Assembly (NCBI GenBank): GCA_963805525.1
Contig: CAWDUT010000006.1
Coordinates: 1,054,001 to 1,118,000 of the forward strand
Length of the DNA stretch: 64,000 nucleotides
Direction: 5' to 3'
Origin: DASQFQ01 sp963805525
GTDB taxonomy: Bacteria; Actinomycetota; Thermoleophilia; Solirubrobacterales; Solirubrobacteraceae
Shown here: one piece after another, positions 33,663 to 41,684 of the stretch
Layout of the letters: every line of letters starts with the position of its first letter
Position numbering within the stretch: position 1 is the first letter of the stretch
Position numbers and translations under genes: made by a program
The notes under the pieces: generated by a model
Database searches by the model: none
Told to the model about the DNA's origin: nothing
Seen by the model: only the letters and a program-made list of their open reading frames with translations

Positions 33663-34565
33663 TTGCAGATCAACGTCGAAGGCATCCGGCTGCACGTCGA
33701 GGAGTTCGGCGACGGGCCGCCGCTGCTGCTCATCAACGGGATCGGGGCCCACGCGGGGATGTGGAAGCCGCTGCGCGAGGCGCTGCTCGGCCCGCGGCTG
33801 ATCGCGTTCGACGCGCCCGGCACCGGGCAGTCGGCGACGCCGCCGATCCCGCTCAGCCTCGAGGCGCTCGCGCGGGTCGCCGAGGGCGTGCTCGACGAAC
33901 TCGGGGTGGAGCAGGCGGACGTGCTCGGTTACTCGTTCGGCGGCGCGGTCGCGCAGCGCCTCGCGCGGCGCTCGCCGGAGCGCGTGCGGCGGCTCGTGCT
34001 GGCGGCCACGACGCCGGGCTGGGGCGGCGTGCCGGGCTCGCTGCTCACGCTGGCGCGGATGTCGACGCCGCTGCGCTACTACTGGCGCTCGTACTACGAG
34101 TCGATCGCCGGCGACCTGATGGGCGGGCGCCTGCGCCGCGACGAGGCGTTCGTCCGCCGGCTCGGCGAGGACCGGCTCGCCAACCCGCCCGACCCGCGCG
34201 GCTACGCCTGGCAGCTGGCGGCGCTGAGCACCGACTTCGGCTCGCTGCCGTGGCTGCACCGCGTCACACCGCCGACGCTGGTGGTGACCGGCGACGACGA
34301 CCCGGTGATGCCGCTCGCCAACGCGCTCCTGCTCGCCCACAAGCTGCCCGACGCGCGGCTGCTGGTCGCCCCCGGGGAGGGGCACCTGTTGCTGCTCGAC
34401 CCCGACAGCCGGGCGCTGCCGGCGATCCACGACTTTGTCTGCGACGGCGACCGGGGCGAGGCGGTCGAGGTCACCAAGGCGATGCTCGATACCGAGCTGC
34501 GCGCCGCAGACGAGGCGAACCCGCTGGCGCTGATGAGCGCGGGCGTGCGCGCGTTCTGGTCGTGA
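33663..34565 (+). CDS. Alpha/beta hydrolase, intracellular PHA depolymerase-like
   Basis: 300 residues from TTG 33663. Oxyanion-region PPLLLINGIGAHAGMW, nucleophile elbow LGYSFGGAVAQ, catalytic Asp in VVTGDDDPVMPLANA and His in APGEGHLLLLD complete the triad. LVLAATTPGWGGVPGS and TPLRYYWRSYYESIAGDLMG are characteristic of the medium-chain PHA depolymerase (PhaZ-like) group. About 50 extra C-terminal residues (AVEVTKAMLDTELRAADE) are unusual. PHA synthase genes 2 kb downstream support a PHA role. Its stop overlaps the next gene. Confidence 0.8.
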   Translation: MQINVEGIRLHVEEFGDGPPLLLINGIGAHAGMWKPLREALLGPRLIAFDAPGTGQSATPPIPLSLEALARVAEGVLDELGVEQADVLGYSFGGAVAQRLARRSPERVRRLVLAATTPGWGGVPGSLLTLARMSTPLRYYWRSYYESIAGDLMGGRLRRDEAFVRRLGEDRLANPPDPRGYAWQLAALSTDFGSLPWLHRVTPPTLVVTGDDDPVMPLANALLLAHKLPDARLLVAPGEGHLLLLDPDSRALPAIHDFVCDGDRGEAVEVTKAMLDTELRAADEANPLALMSAGVRAFWS

Positions 34566-35398
34566 GGTTCGGCGTCACGTCGATGACGGCGCCGCTGCGG
34601 CGCGTGCTCGTGCGCCGGCCAGCGACCGCGGGCGACTGGGTCGGCGCGGGCTGGCGCGTGCCCGACGCGGTCGTGCTCGCCGCGCAGCACGAGGCGTTCT
34701 GCTCGCTGCTGGAGCGGCTCGGCGCCGCGGTCGAGATCGCGCCCGCGCTCGAGGGCCAGGTCGACGCCGTCTACATGCACGACCCGCTGCTGATGACCGC
34801 GCGGGGCGGCATCCCGCTGCGGATGCGCAAGCCGGCGCGGGCGGCCGAGCCGGGGCATGCGCGCGAGGAGCTCGAGCGGCTCGGCGTGCCGGTGCTGGGC
34901 GAGCTCCCCGAGGGCGCGTTCGCCGACGGCGGCGACCGCTTCTGGCTCGACGACGACACCATGGCGATCGGCCTCGGCTACCGGACCAACCGCGCGGGCG
35001 CCGCCGCCGCGGCGGCGATCGCCGACGAGTCGGTCGAGACCTACGACCTCCCGCACGACCAGGGCCCAGCGCACGTGCTGCACCTGCAGTCACTGATCTC
35101 GGCGGTCACCGACGAGCTGTGCGTGGTCTACGAGCCGCTCGCGCCGGTGCGGCTGCTCGAGGACCTGCGCGAGCGCGGGTGGCGCTGGATCGCGATCGAC
35201 CGCGAGGCGTACGACGCGATGGGCTGCAACATCCTCGCGATCCGTCCCGGCGTGGTCGTGATGGTCGACGGCGTCCCCGACGTGCGCCGAGCGCTCGAGC
35301 GCGAGGGCGTCGAGGTCCACGTCTACGACGGCTCGGAGCTGTCGCTCAAGGGCGACGGCGGCCCGACCTGCCTGACCGCGCCGCTGCTGCGCGGATAG
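34562..35398 (+). CDS. Dimethylarginine dimethylaminohydrolase-like (guanidino-group modifying) protein
   Basis: 278 residues. The five-bladed arginine-deiminase/DDAH fold shows in QVDAVYMHDPLLMTARGGIP, FADGGDRFWLDDDTMAIGLG, HVLHLQSLISAVTDE with the catalytic His, YDAMGCNILAIRPG and a C-terminal catalytic Cys in GGPTCLTAPLLRG. It may hydrolyse methylated arginine to citrulline or act on a related guanidine. GTG 34562 overlaps the hydrolase stop as GTGA, so it is translated with the PhaZ-like gene although no functional link is obvious. Confidence 0.82.
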   Translation: MRFGVTSMTAPLRRVLVRRPATAGDWVGAGWRVPDAVVLAAQHEAFCSLLERLGAAVEIAPALEGQVDAVYMHDPLLMTARGGIPLRMRKPARAAEPGHAREELERLGVPVLGELPEGAFADGGDRFWLDDDTMAIGLGYRTNRAGAAAAAAIADESVETYDLPHDQGPAHVLHLQSLISAVTDELCVVYEPLAPVRLLEDLRERGWRWIAIDREAYDAMGCNILAIRPGVVVMVDGVPDVRRALEREGVEVHVYDGSELSLKGDGGPTCLTAPLLRG

Positions 35399-35475
35399 CC
35401 GCCCAGCGATTAGCGATTCGTTACCGGCTCCATGGACGGTCCGTCCGTCAGGTCGGCACGAGCAAGGAGCGCCTC

Positions 35476-36171
35476 ATGGGCCGTTTGGTTTCTGTTCTCG
35501 TCATCGCCGTCGCCGTGCTGCTCGGGGGCTCTGTGGCGCTCGGCGCCATACCGGGTGCCGGGGGCAAGATCGACGCGTGTTACACGAAGGTGGGCGGCAT
35601 CGTCCGCGTCATCGACAAGGCGAAGGGCGAGACGTGCGGCAGCAAGCTCGAAACCCCGCTGAGCTGGAACCAGACCGGCCCCGCCGGCCCGGCCGGACCG
35701 AAGGGCGACACCGGCCCTGCCGGCGCGCCGGGCGAGAAGGGCGACGCCGGCCCCGCGGGCCTCGCGGGCACTACCGGCCAGACGGGCGGCACCACGTTCG
35801 GCGGCGCTCCGATCGACCTCACCGGCCCGGGAACGCCCACCCCTGTCTTGAGCCGCATCATCCTGTCGTCGGCGGACACCGTGCTCTACATCTCCACCGA
35901 CGGCGGCATCTTCAACAACGATCCTTCGTCCGGGGGATACGTTGAGATCGCGGTGCGAGTGGATGGCGTCGCGATTCGAGAGGAGCGCGTGTACGTCGAC
36001 AACGTCGGCGGGGTCGAGAGGTGGTCGATGTCGACCACGCGCACGCTGCCGCCAGGCTTTCACGAGGTCGACGTAGTCGCGCGTCTCTTCGCACCAGGGA
36101 ACATGGCCGTAAGCGGAAGCAACGGCAGCGCGAATGCGGGGCAGCTGACAGTGCTGACGCTGAAGACCTAG
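35476..36171 (+). CDS. Secreted collagen-like repeat protein
   Basis: 231 residues. Signal peptide (1-23), then the common actinobacterial head KIDACYTKVGGIVRVIDKA with two Cys (35 and 54), PLSWNQTGP, and a collagen Gly-X-Y region at about 68-104 (GPKGDTGPAGAPGEKGDAGP). The C-terminal 125 residues form an all-beta domain (VLYISTDGGIFNN, GYVEIAVRVDGVAIREERVY), probably the trimeric head. It is presumably a surface-exposed triple-helical fibre protein. AAGGAG precedes ATG 35476. The stop overlaps the convergent gene by four bases. Confidence 0.85.
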   Translation: MGRLVSVLVIAVAVLLGGSVALGAIPGAGGKIDACYTKVGGIVRVIDKAKGETCGSKLETPLSWNQTGPAGPAGPKGDTGPAGAPGEKGDAGPAGLAGTTGQTGGTTFGGAPIDLTGPGTPTPVLSRIILSSADTVLYISTDGGIFNNDPSSGGYVEIAVRVDGVAIREERVYVDNVGGVERWSMSTTRTLPPGFHEVDVVARLFAPGNMAVSGSNGSANAGQLTVLTLKT

Positions 36172-36674
36172 CGGCCTTCGATCGGGACCTCCAGCGCGTC
36201 GAGCACCCGCGGCACCATCGAGTAGAACGCCGCGGTCACCGTCAGCTCGACGCGCTGGCCCTCGTCGAAGTGCCGGCACAGCTCCTCCGTCACCGCGGGC
36301 GGCACGTCGCCGGCCACGATCGCGTCGGTGAACGCGAGCGCGGCGCGGTCGGCGGGGCTGAACGCCTCGGAGGTCCGCCACATCTCGAGCTCGGCGACCT
36401 CGTAGTCGGTCGCGCCGGCCTCGGCCGCCATGCGCCGGTGCTGGTGCCACTCGTAGGGCGAGTGGTGGAGCGTCGCCGTGCGCAGGATCATCAGCTCGCG
36501 CAGCCGGCGCTCGGTCGTCTCGTGGCCGCGCAGCGCCCACGCGAAGTTGATCCACGCGCGTAGGAGCTCCGGGGCGTGCGCGAGCGCCTTGTAGAGGTTG
36601 ACCTGCTTCGCGCCGAGCTGCTCGACGTTCTCCGCGATGTCAGGCGGCAGCGGCGCGAGCGGTATGGCGGTCAC
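36168..36674 (-). CDS. Carboxymuconolactone decarboxylase/AhpD-like protein
   Basis: 168 residues. RLRELMILRTATLHHSPYEWHQHRRMAAEAG is the CMD core helix (segments RLRELMILRTAT and YEWHQHRRMAAEAG), with AALAFTDAIVAGDVP and the C-terminal hydrophobic helix TVTAAFYSMVPRVLDALEVP. The CxxC redox pair of AhpD is absent, so peroxidase activity is unlikely; the EWHQH form occurs in CMD-like lactonases of unknown substrate. GTG 36674 lies 35 bases inside the end of phaC, so it is likely the last gene of that operon. Confidence 0.82.
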   Translation of the reverse strand: MTAIPLAPLPPDIAENVEQLGAKQVNLYKALAHAPELLRAWINFAWALRGHETTERRLRELMILRTATLHHSPYEWHQHRRMAAEAGATDYEVAELEMWRTSEAFSPADRAALAFTDAIVAGDVPPAVTEELCRHFDEGQRVELTVTAAFYSMVPRVLDALEVPIEGR

Positions 36675-37725
36675 CGTTCTCCTTTGCTTTGCGATTGGTG
36701 CTGTGGCGCCGGATCCAGTCGGCGATCGCCGGGCGGGCGACCTCCTCCGCGTACCGGCCGGCGACGAGCCCGACGTGGCCGACCTCGAGCTTCAGCTCGG
36801 TCGCGTCGCGCGAGCCGACAAGCCCGGTCAGCGGCGCGGCCGACGGCGCGGGCACGATCGTGTCCTGCTCGCAGTAGATGTTCAGGAACGGGCGCTTGAT
36901 GTCCTTGAGGCGCACGGTGTCGCCGGCGAACGGCAGCTCGCCGCCGGCCAGGCGGTTGTCGCGGACGAGCAGCTCGACGGTCTGGCGGAACGTCGCGCCC
37001 GGGAACGGCACCTGGTCGCGCGTCCACCCGTTGAGGGCGAGGAAGTTCTCGGCCCGCTCCGCGCTCCACAGCTGCTCCCAGAGGTTGAGCGGCTGCACGA
37101 GCTGGTCGGTCGGCTTGATCGACTGGAACGCGGCGTCCATGACCGCGGCGGGGACGAGGCCGGTGTCATCGATGACGTCGTCGGCGTCGAGCCGGCCGGG
37201 GCGGAACATGTCGGCGAGGAAGCCGATCGCGTGGAAGTCGCACGGCGTCGTGAGCGCGACGAGGTTGCGGATCGGGAGGTCGTCGGCGCCGGCGGCCGCG
37301 GTGAGGAGCGCGAGGTCGCCGCCGAGGCAGTAGCCCATCAGCGTCAGCTCGTCGGCGCCGGTGGCCTGGATGGCACCGGGGATCAGGCCCAGCGCGTAGG
37401 TCTCGAGCGTGTTCTCGGCGTCGGCGGGGCCGGCGGGCTCCCAGTCGAGCAGGTAGACGTCGAAGCCCTCGCCGACCAGGTACCGGATCATGCTGTTCTC
37501 GGGCTGCAGGTCGAGGATGTAGCTCTTGCTGACCAGGCTGTGCACGATCAGCAGCGGGGCGTGGATGCTGCGGTCGTCGGAGCGGTAGCGCCACAACCGC
37601 GCGGTCTCGCGCTGCCAGACGAGGTCGCGCGGCGTCCGGGCGACCACGGGGTGCTCGAGTCCGGCGAGGTGGGCGAGCCCGTTGCGGGTGCGGAGCGCCT
37701 GGCGCTTGATGAAGCTCGGGGCCAT
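36640..37725 (-). CDS. phaC: PHA synthase catalytic subunit, class III-like (copy 1)
   Basis: 361 residues. The lipase-like box GYCLGG (Cys133) is the acyl-carrying residue; Asp in NIYCEQDTIVP and His in LEVGHVGLVAG complete the triad. VWQRETARLWRYRS, LLIVHSLVSKSYILDLQPENS and YLLDWEPAGP are PhaC hallmarks. It polymerises 3-hydroxyacyl-CoA into polyhydroxyalkanoate at the granule surface. The length is that of class III synthases, which need a PhaE partner, here the gene just upstream (TGATG overlap). A paralogue lies at 41681. The Lys/Arg-rich C-terminal tail overlaps the next gene. Confidence 0.9.
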   Translation of the reverse strand: MAPSFIKRQALRTRNGLAHLAGLEHPVVARTPRDLVWQRETARLWRYRSDDRSIHAPLLIVHSLVSKSYILDLQPENSMIRYLVGEGFDVYLLDWEPAGPADAENTLETYALGLIPGAIQATGADELTLMGYCLGGDLALLTAAAGADDLPIRNLVALTTPCDFHAIGFLADMFRPGRLDADDVIDDTGLVPAAVMDAAFQSIKPTDQLVQPLNLWEQLWSAERAENFLALNGWTRDQVPFPGATFRQTVELLVRDNRLAGGELPFAGDTVRLKDIKRPFLNIYCEQDTIVPAPSAAPLTGLVGSRDATELKLEVGHVGLVAGRYAEEVARPAIADWIRRHSTNRKAKENGDRHTARAAAA

Positions 37726-38003
37726 CAGCGCGCCTCGATCTCGCGGCGCAGCTCGCGCACCTCGCGCTGGAGGCCCCCGATCTGGTTGACGAGCTCGGTG
37801 AGGTCGGCGCGGCTGGGCACGCCGAACATGCGCATCCCGGCCGCGGTGGTGCGCTCGACGCGCCGCAGCGCGCGCCGCTGGAGCTTCCACGTGGCCGCGA
37901 GCGCGTCCATGAACGTGTCGGTCTCCATGATCGACTCGGCGGTGTCGGAGACCGGACGCTCGACGGCGTCGAAGGCTTTGCGGGGGAGGCTGCTGATATT
38001 CAT
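37725..38003 (-). CDS. Small PHA synthase partner, PhaE/PhaR-like coiled coil (copy 1)
   Basis: 92 residues: NISSLPRKAFDAVERPVSD, a middle helix ATWKLQRRALRRVER, FGVPSRADLTELVNQIGG and a charged heptad end LQREVRELRREIEAR. The last part matches the C-terminal region of PhaE-type synthase subunits, much shortened. It aligns without gaps to the 41409 gene (RKAFD, WKLxRRAxRxVE, LQRxxRxLxxxxxR), and each copy precedes a phaC with an overlapping stop. ATG 38003 is only 11 bases from the divergent start at 38015. Confidence 0.75.
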   Translation of the reverse strand: MNISSLPRKAFDAVERPVSDTAESIMETDTFMDALAATWKLQRRALRRVERTTAAGMRMFGVPSRADLTELVNQIGGLQREVRELRREIEAR

Positions 38004-38014
38004 CTGACCTATCT

Positions 38015-39070
38015 GTGCCCACTCCGTCGCCTGAGGACACAATCGACCTCCCTCCGTTGCTGGACTGCGAGGCGGTCGAGGGGTTCTTGGACGAGCAGGG
38101 CATCGGCAGCGGGCCGGTAGACGCGACCGAGATCGGCGAGGGCCACTCGAACGTCACCTACCGCGTCCGCCGCGAGGGCGCGTGCGTGGTCTTGCGCCGC
38201 CCGCCGCGCCCGCCGTTGCCGCCGTCGGCCCACGACGTGCTGCGCGAGGCGCGCGTGCTGCGCGGGCTCGAGGGCTCCGGCGTACCGGTGCCGCGCGTGC
38301 TCGCCACCTGCTCGGACGAGGCGCTGCTCGGTGTGCCGTTCTACGTCATGGAGTTCCTCGACGGCGCGCCCATGACCACGACCACCCCGCCCGGGCTGCG
38401 CGACCCCGCTCACCGCGCCGCGATGGCGCAGCGGATGATCACCGCGCTGGCGACGCTGCACGGCGTCGACTTCGAGGGCTGCGGCCTCGGCGACCTCGGC
38501 CGGCCCGACGGATATCTGGAGCGCCAGGTCCGGCGGTTCACTGACCTGTGGGAGCGAGGGAGGACGCGCGACCTCCCTGAGCTCGACGAGGTCACCGAGT
38601 GGCTGCGGGCGCACCTGCCGGAGAGCGGCGCGCCCTCGCTCGTCCACGGCGACTTCCGCATCGGCAACCTCCTGTTCCGCACCACGCCGCCGGTGCGGCT
38701 GCTGGGGATCGTCGACTGGGAGATGGCGACGCTCGGCGACCCGCTCGCCGACGTCGGCTACCTCTGCGCCCACCTCGCCGAGCGCGGCGACCCGGGCACG
38801 GTCATGACCGAGCTCCAGCCGGTCACGCGCGAGGACGGCTTCCCGGACGGCGCGGCGCTGGCGGAACGGTACGCGGAGCTGACGGGCCGCTCGCTCGAGA
38901 ACCTCGGCTGGTACCGCGTGCTGGCCGTGTGGAAGTCGGCGATCTTCCTCGAGCAGAGCTACGCGCGGTACCTCGCCGGTAACGACACGGATCCGTGGTT
39001 CGCCGACATGGCGGACGGCGTGCCGGGCCTGGTGGCTCGGGCGCGACGTGAAGCGGGCCTCGACCGCTAG
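38015..39070 (+). CDS. Aminoglycoside phosphotransferase/choline kinase-family protein
   Basis: 351 residues with a protein-kinase-like fold. IGEGHSNVTYRV (ATP loop), VVLRRPPRPPLPPSAHDVLRE (Lys/Glu region), catalytic LVHGDFRIGNLLF and metal-binding GIVDWEMATLGDPLADVGYL are clear. This subgroup is often encoded with acyl-CoA dehydrogenases and ligases and may phosphorylate hydroxyacyl intermediates (inferred), rather than antibiotics. GTG 38015 is 11 bases from the opposite phaE-like start; TTG 38057 is an alternative that would leave room for a promoter. Confidence 0.85.
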   Translation: MPTPSPEDTIDLPPLLDCEAVEGFLDEQGIGSGPVDATEIGEGHSNVTYRVRREGACVVLRRPPRPPLPPSAHDVLREARVLRGLEGSGVPVPRVLATCSDEALLGVPFYVMEFLDGAPMTTTTPPGLRDPAHRAAMAQRMITALATLHGVDFEGCGLGDLGRPDGYLERQVRRFTDLWERGRTRDLPELDEVTEWLRAHLPESGAPSLVHGDFRIGNLLFRTTPPVRLLGIVDWEMATLGDPLADVGYLCAHLAERGDPGTVMTELQPVTREDGFPDGAALAERYAELTGRSLENLGWYRVLAVWKSAIFLEQSYARYLAGNDTDPWFADMADGVPGLVARARREAGLDR

Positions 39071-39429
39071 CTGCGCGAACGCCGATTCACGGCAATGAAA
39101 GCGTCGTAGACCTCCAGCAACGCCCGCCGCTGGCGGCCGGTGAGCCGGTCGTCGGCCTCGATCGCCTCGCGGGTCGCGACCTCGCCCTCCTCGTCCGGCT
39201 CCGGCTTGATGCCGGCCTGCTCGTACAGGGCGTCGGTCGAGGTCTCCAGCGACCGCGCGATCGCGTCCAGCACGCGCTCCGACGGCTCGCGCAGCCCGCG
39301 CTCGATCTGCGACAGGTAGGGGTTCGAGATGCCTGCCATGGAGGCGAACTGGCGCATCGAGACCTTGCTCAGCTCGCGCTGGCGGCGAATCGCCTCGCCG
39401 AGCGAGGAGACGGGTCCGGAACCTTCCAT
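39067..39429 (-). CDS. XRE-family transcriptional regulator, probable phasin/PHA regulator
   Basis: 120 residues. Helix-turn-helix residues 8-65: LGEAIRRQRELSKVSMRQFA, SMAGISNPYLSQIERGLREP and SERVLDAIARSLE. The C-terminus (EADDRLTGRQRRALLEVYDAFI) is helical. ATG 39429 is directly adjacent to a tandem 13-base repeat that overlaps the -35 of the divergent phasin gene, the classical layout of an autoregulating repressor controlling its neighbour. Phasin regulators that sense PHA granules are known in other bacteria, but of a different family (PhaR), so the PHA link here is inferred. Confidence 0.85.
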   Translation of the reverse strand: MEGSGPVSSLGEAIRRQRELSKVSMRQFASMAGISNPYLSQIERGLREPSERVLDAIARSLETSTDALYEQAGIKPEPDEEGEVATREAIEADDRLTGRQRRALLEVYDAFIAVNRRSRS

Positions 39430-39442
39430 GGTGAGGAGGATA

Positions 39443-39470
39443 CGAGTGCTTGCAAATCGAGTGCTTGCAA
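39443..39470. promoter_or_regulatory. Tandem operator: two copies of CGAGTGCTTGCAA
   Basis: The 13-base sequence occurs at 39443-39455 and 39458-39470, separated by AT, so the centres are 15 bases apart. Each copy ends in the palindrome TTGCAA. The second TTGCAA is also the -35 of the phasin promoter. Confidence 0.65.
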
Positions 39471-39492
39471 TTAGCTCAGCACGCGCTAGCCT
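39465..39492 (+). promoter_or_regulatory. Promoter of the phasin gene
   Basis: TTGCAA (39465-39470), 16 bases, TAGCCT (39487-39492), with transcription expected about 25 bases before ATG 39524. A ribosome site AAAGGAA follows at about eight bases from the start. The -35 is embedded in the tandem repeat, so binding there would block transcription. Confidence 0.55.
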
Positions 39493-39523
39493 GCTAGCAG
39501 CACCCGTTGAAAGGAACCTTCGC

Positions 39524-39805
39524 ATGGCCACCGCCACCTCCAACACCAAGACCGCGAACCAGACCGATGCCGCCGCCGACAGCCTGCGCGACGTCAACGA
39601 GCAGGTCCTCGACTTCGGCCGCAAGGCGAGCGCCTCGGTGCTCGACGCCTACGAGTCGACGCTCAAGACGTTCGCCGACTACCAGGACAAGGTCGCCGAC
39701 TCGAGCCAGGTCGAGTGGGTCTCGAGCCTCGCGCACGCGCAGGCCGAGCTCACCCGCGGCGTCGCCAAGGTCTACGCGTCCACCGCGCGCGGCCTCATCA
39801 AGTAA
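39524..39805 (+). CDS. Phasin-like PHA granule protein
   Basis: 93 residues, almost entirely amphipathic helix: DSLRDVNEQVLDFGRKASAS, LDAYESTLKTFADYQDKVAD, WVSSLAHAQAELTRGVAKVY. The N-terminal 20 residues are Thr/Ala/Asn-rich and flexible. Size, composition and position beside phaC genes match small phasins that coat PHA granules; sequence identity of phasins is low, so context carries weight. It forms a single-gene transcript between the promoter at 39465 and the terminator at 39828. Confidence 0.75.
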   Translation: MATATSNTKTANQTDAAADSLRDVNEQVLDFGRKASASVLDAYESTLKTFADYQDKVADSSQVEWVSSLAHAQAELTRGVAKVYASTARGLIK

Positions 39806-39827
39806 CACCGCTTTGCAGTAGGCCATC

Positions 39828-39860
39828 GACGGGCCGCCTCAGGGCGGCCCGTCGTCGTTT
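39828..39860 (+). terminator. Intrinsic terminator of the phasin gene
   Basis: GACGGGCCGCC and its exact complement enclose TCAG (39828-39853), followed by GTCGTTT. It separates the phasin gene from the acyl-CoA ligase. Confidence 0.8.
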
Positions 39861-39865
39861 CCGGG

Positions 39866-39871
39866 TAGGAC
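39866..39871 (+). promoter_or_regulatory. TAGGAC -10-like element before the acyl-CoA ligase
   Basis: Six bases before ATG 39878, just after the phasin terminator, so the ligase-phaE-phaC-GNAT run probably has its own leaderless promoter. Confidence 0.35.
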
Positions 39872-39877
39872 TTGCGG

Positions 39878-41419
39878 ATGCCCGCCCCCGAAACCGTCTG
39901 CGCCGCCTTCCAGGAGACCGCCGCCGAGCGCCGCGATGAAGTGGCGCTGCGGACCAAGGCCGGCGAGACCGAGATTACGTGGGGCGACTACGCCGACCGC
40001 GTCCGCCGCATCGCCGCCCGCCTCCACCGCCTCGGGCTGCGCCGCGGCGACACGCTCGCGCTGATGCTCACCAACCGGCCCGAGTTCCACCTCGCCGACG
40101 CGGCTGCCATGCACCTCGGCGCGATCCCGTTCTCGATGTACAACACCTCCTCGCCCGAGCAGGTCGACTTCCTGCTGCGCGACTCGGGCGCGAAGGTCGC
40201 CGTCGTCGAGGAGCAGTTCCGCGACCGCGTCGACGCCGAGACCGTGATCGATGCCGAGCGCCTCGACGAGCTCGAGCCGGACGACGACTTCGACTTCGAC
40301 GCCGCCTGGCGGGCCGTCGAGCCCGGCGACCCGTTGACGCTGATCTACACCTCGGGCACCACCGGCGACCCCAAGGGCGTCGTGCTCACGCACAAGAGCA
40401 TGCTGTTCACGATGCGCGGCTACGACGCGGTGCTGCAGTACGAGCGCGGTGGCCGCGTCATCTCCTACCTGCCGATGGCGCACATCGCGGAGCGCAACTG
40501 CTCGCACTACTTCCCGATGCAGTTCGGCTTCACGGTCACCTGCTGCCCGAACGCGCGCGAGGTCATGAGCTACTTCCCAGAGGTGCGGCCGTCGTGGTTC
40601 TTCGCCGTGCCGCGGATCTTCGAGAAGCTCAAGGCGGCGATCGAGTCCGGCCCCGAGAAGGACCCCACCGTGCTCCGCGAGGAGCTCGGGATGGACCAGC
40701 TCTCAGCGCTCAACGTCGGCGCCGCCCCGTGCCCGCCCGAGGTGATCGAGTTCTTCCACGGCATCGGGCTCCCGCTCGGCGAGCTGTGGGGGATGAGCGA
40801 GACCAACGCGATCGGCGCCTGCAACCCGCCGGACAACATCAAGATCGGCACGGTCGGCCCGGCCGTCCCTGGCGTCGAGATCCGGCTCGCCGAGGACGGC
40901 GAGATCGAGCTGCGCGGCGACTGCGTGTTCGCGGGCTACTTCGGCCAGGAGGAGAAGACGCGCGAGACGTTCACCGACGACGGCTGGCTGATGACCGGCG
41001 ACGTCGGCGAGCTCGACGACGACGGCTACCTCAAGATCGTCGACCGCAAGAAGGAGCTCATCATCAACGCCGCCGGCAAGAACATGTCGCCGGCCAACAT
41101 CGAGAGCACGCTCAAGGCCGAAGGACCGCTGATCGGCTCGGTCGTCGTGATCGGCGACCGCCGGCCCTACAACGTCGCGCTGATCGTGCCCGACCCCGAC
41201 GCCGCGGCGGCCTTCGACGGCTCGGTCGAGGACGCGATCGCGGAGTCGGTGGAGAAGGCCAACCAGCGCCTCTCGAACGTCGAGCAGATCAAGCGCCACA
41301 CTGTGCTGGACACGGACTGGGAGCCCGGCGGCGATGAGCTGACGCCGACCATGAAGATCAAGCGCAAGCCGATCGCCGAGAAGTACGCGGCCGAGATCGA
41401 GGAGCTGTATGAGCGGTAA
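39878..41419 (+). CDS. Long-chain fatty-acid/AMP-dependent CoA ligase
   Basis: 513 residues of the ANL family. AMP-binding motif TLIYTSGTTGDPKGVVLTHK, A5 region GELWGMSETNAIGACNPP, hinge GWLMTGDVGELDDDGYLKIVDRKKE (segments GWLMTGDVGEL and KIVDRKKELII) and the C-terminal catalytic Lys in LTPTMKIKRKPIAEKY. The KIVDRKKELIINAAGKNMSP form is typical of FadD15-like long-chain ligases. It activates fatty acids to acyl-CoA and so feeds beta-oxidation and PHA precursors. ATG 39878 follows TAGGAC; TTG 39872 is an alternative. The end overlaps the phaE-like gene by 11 bases. Confidence 0.9.
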   Translation: MPAPETVCAAFQETAAERRDEVALRTKAGETEITWGDYADRVRRIAARLHRLGLRRGDTLALMLTNRPEFHLADAAAMHLGAIPFSMYNTSSPEQVDFLLRDSGAKVAVVEEQFRDRVDAETVIDAERLDELEPDDDFDFDAAWRAVEPGDPLTLIYTSGTTGDPKGVVLTHKSMLFTMRGYDAVLQYERGGRVISYLPMAHIAERNCSHYFPMQFGFTVTCCPNAREVMSYFPEVRPSWFFAVPRIFEKLKAAIESGPEKDPTVLREELGMDQLSALNVGAAPCPPEVIEFFHGIGLPLGELWGMSETNAIGACNPPDNIKIGTVGPAVPGVEIRLAEDGEIELRGDCVFAGYFGQEEKTRETFTDDGWLMTGDVGELDDDGYLKIVDRKKELIINAAGKNMSPANIESTLKAEGPLIGSVVVIGDRRPYNVALIVPDPDAAAAFDGSVEDAIAESVEKANQRLSNVEQIKRHTVLDTDWEPGGDELTPTMKIKRKPIAEKYAAEIEELYER

Positions 41420-41684
41420 GCCGCTGTGGCGGAAGGCGTTCGACGAGGTGGACAAGCGCGTCTCCGGTCCCGTCGAGGCGGGCGCGCACAGCGACCTGTT
41501 CGGCGACCTCGTCGCGGTGCAGTGGAAGCTCGCGCGCCGCGCGCAGCGCGAGGTCGAGAAGCGCACCCGCCGCGTCCTGCACGCCGTCAACCTCCCGACC
41601 GCCACCGACGTCCGGCGGCTCTCGGAGCAGGTCGCCTCGCTGCAGCGCCAGCTCCGCGACCTCGAGGACCAGCGCCGCCGATGA
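41409..41684 (+). CDS. Small PHA synthase partner, PhaE/PhaR-like coiled coil (copy 2)
   Basis: 91 residues, gapless paralogue of the 37725-38003 product: PLWRKAFDEVDKRVSGPVEA, VQWKLARRAQREVEKRTRR, LPTATDVRRLSEQVASLQRQ. NLPTATDVRRL is closer to the PhaE consensus (LPTRxEVDxL) than copy 1. It starts inside the ligase gene and its stop overlaps phaC as ATGA, giving tight 1:1 translation with the synthase. Confidence 0.78.
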   Translation: MSGKPLWRKAFDEVDKRVSGPVEAGAHSDLFGDLVAVQWKLARRAQREVEKRTRRVLHAVNLPTATDVRRLSEQVASLQRQLRDLEDQRRR

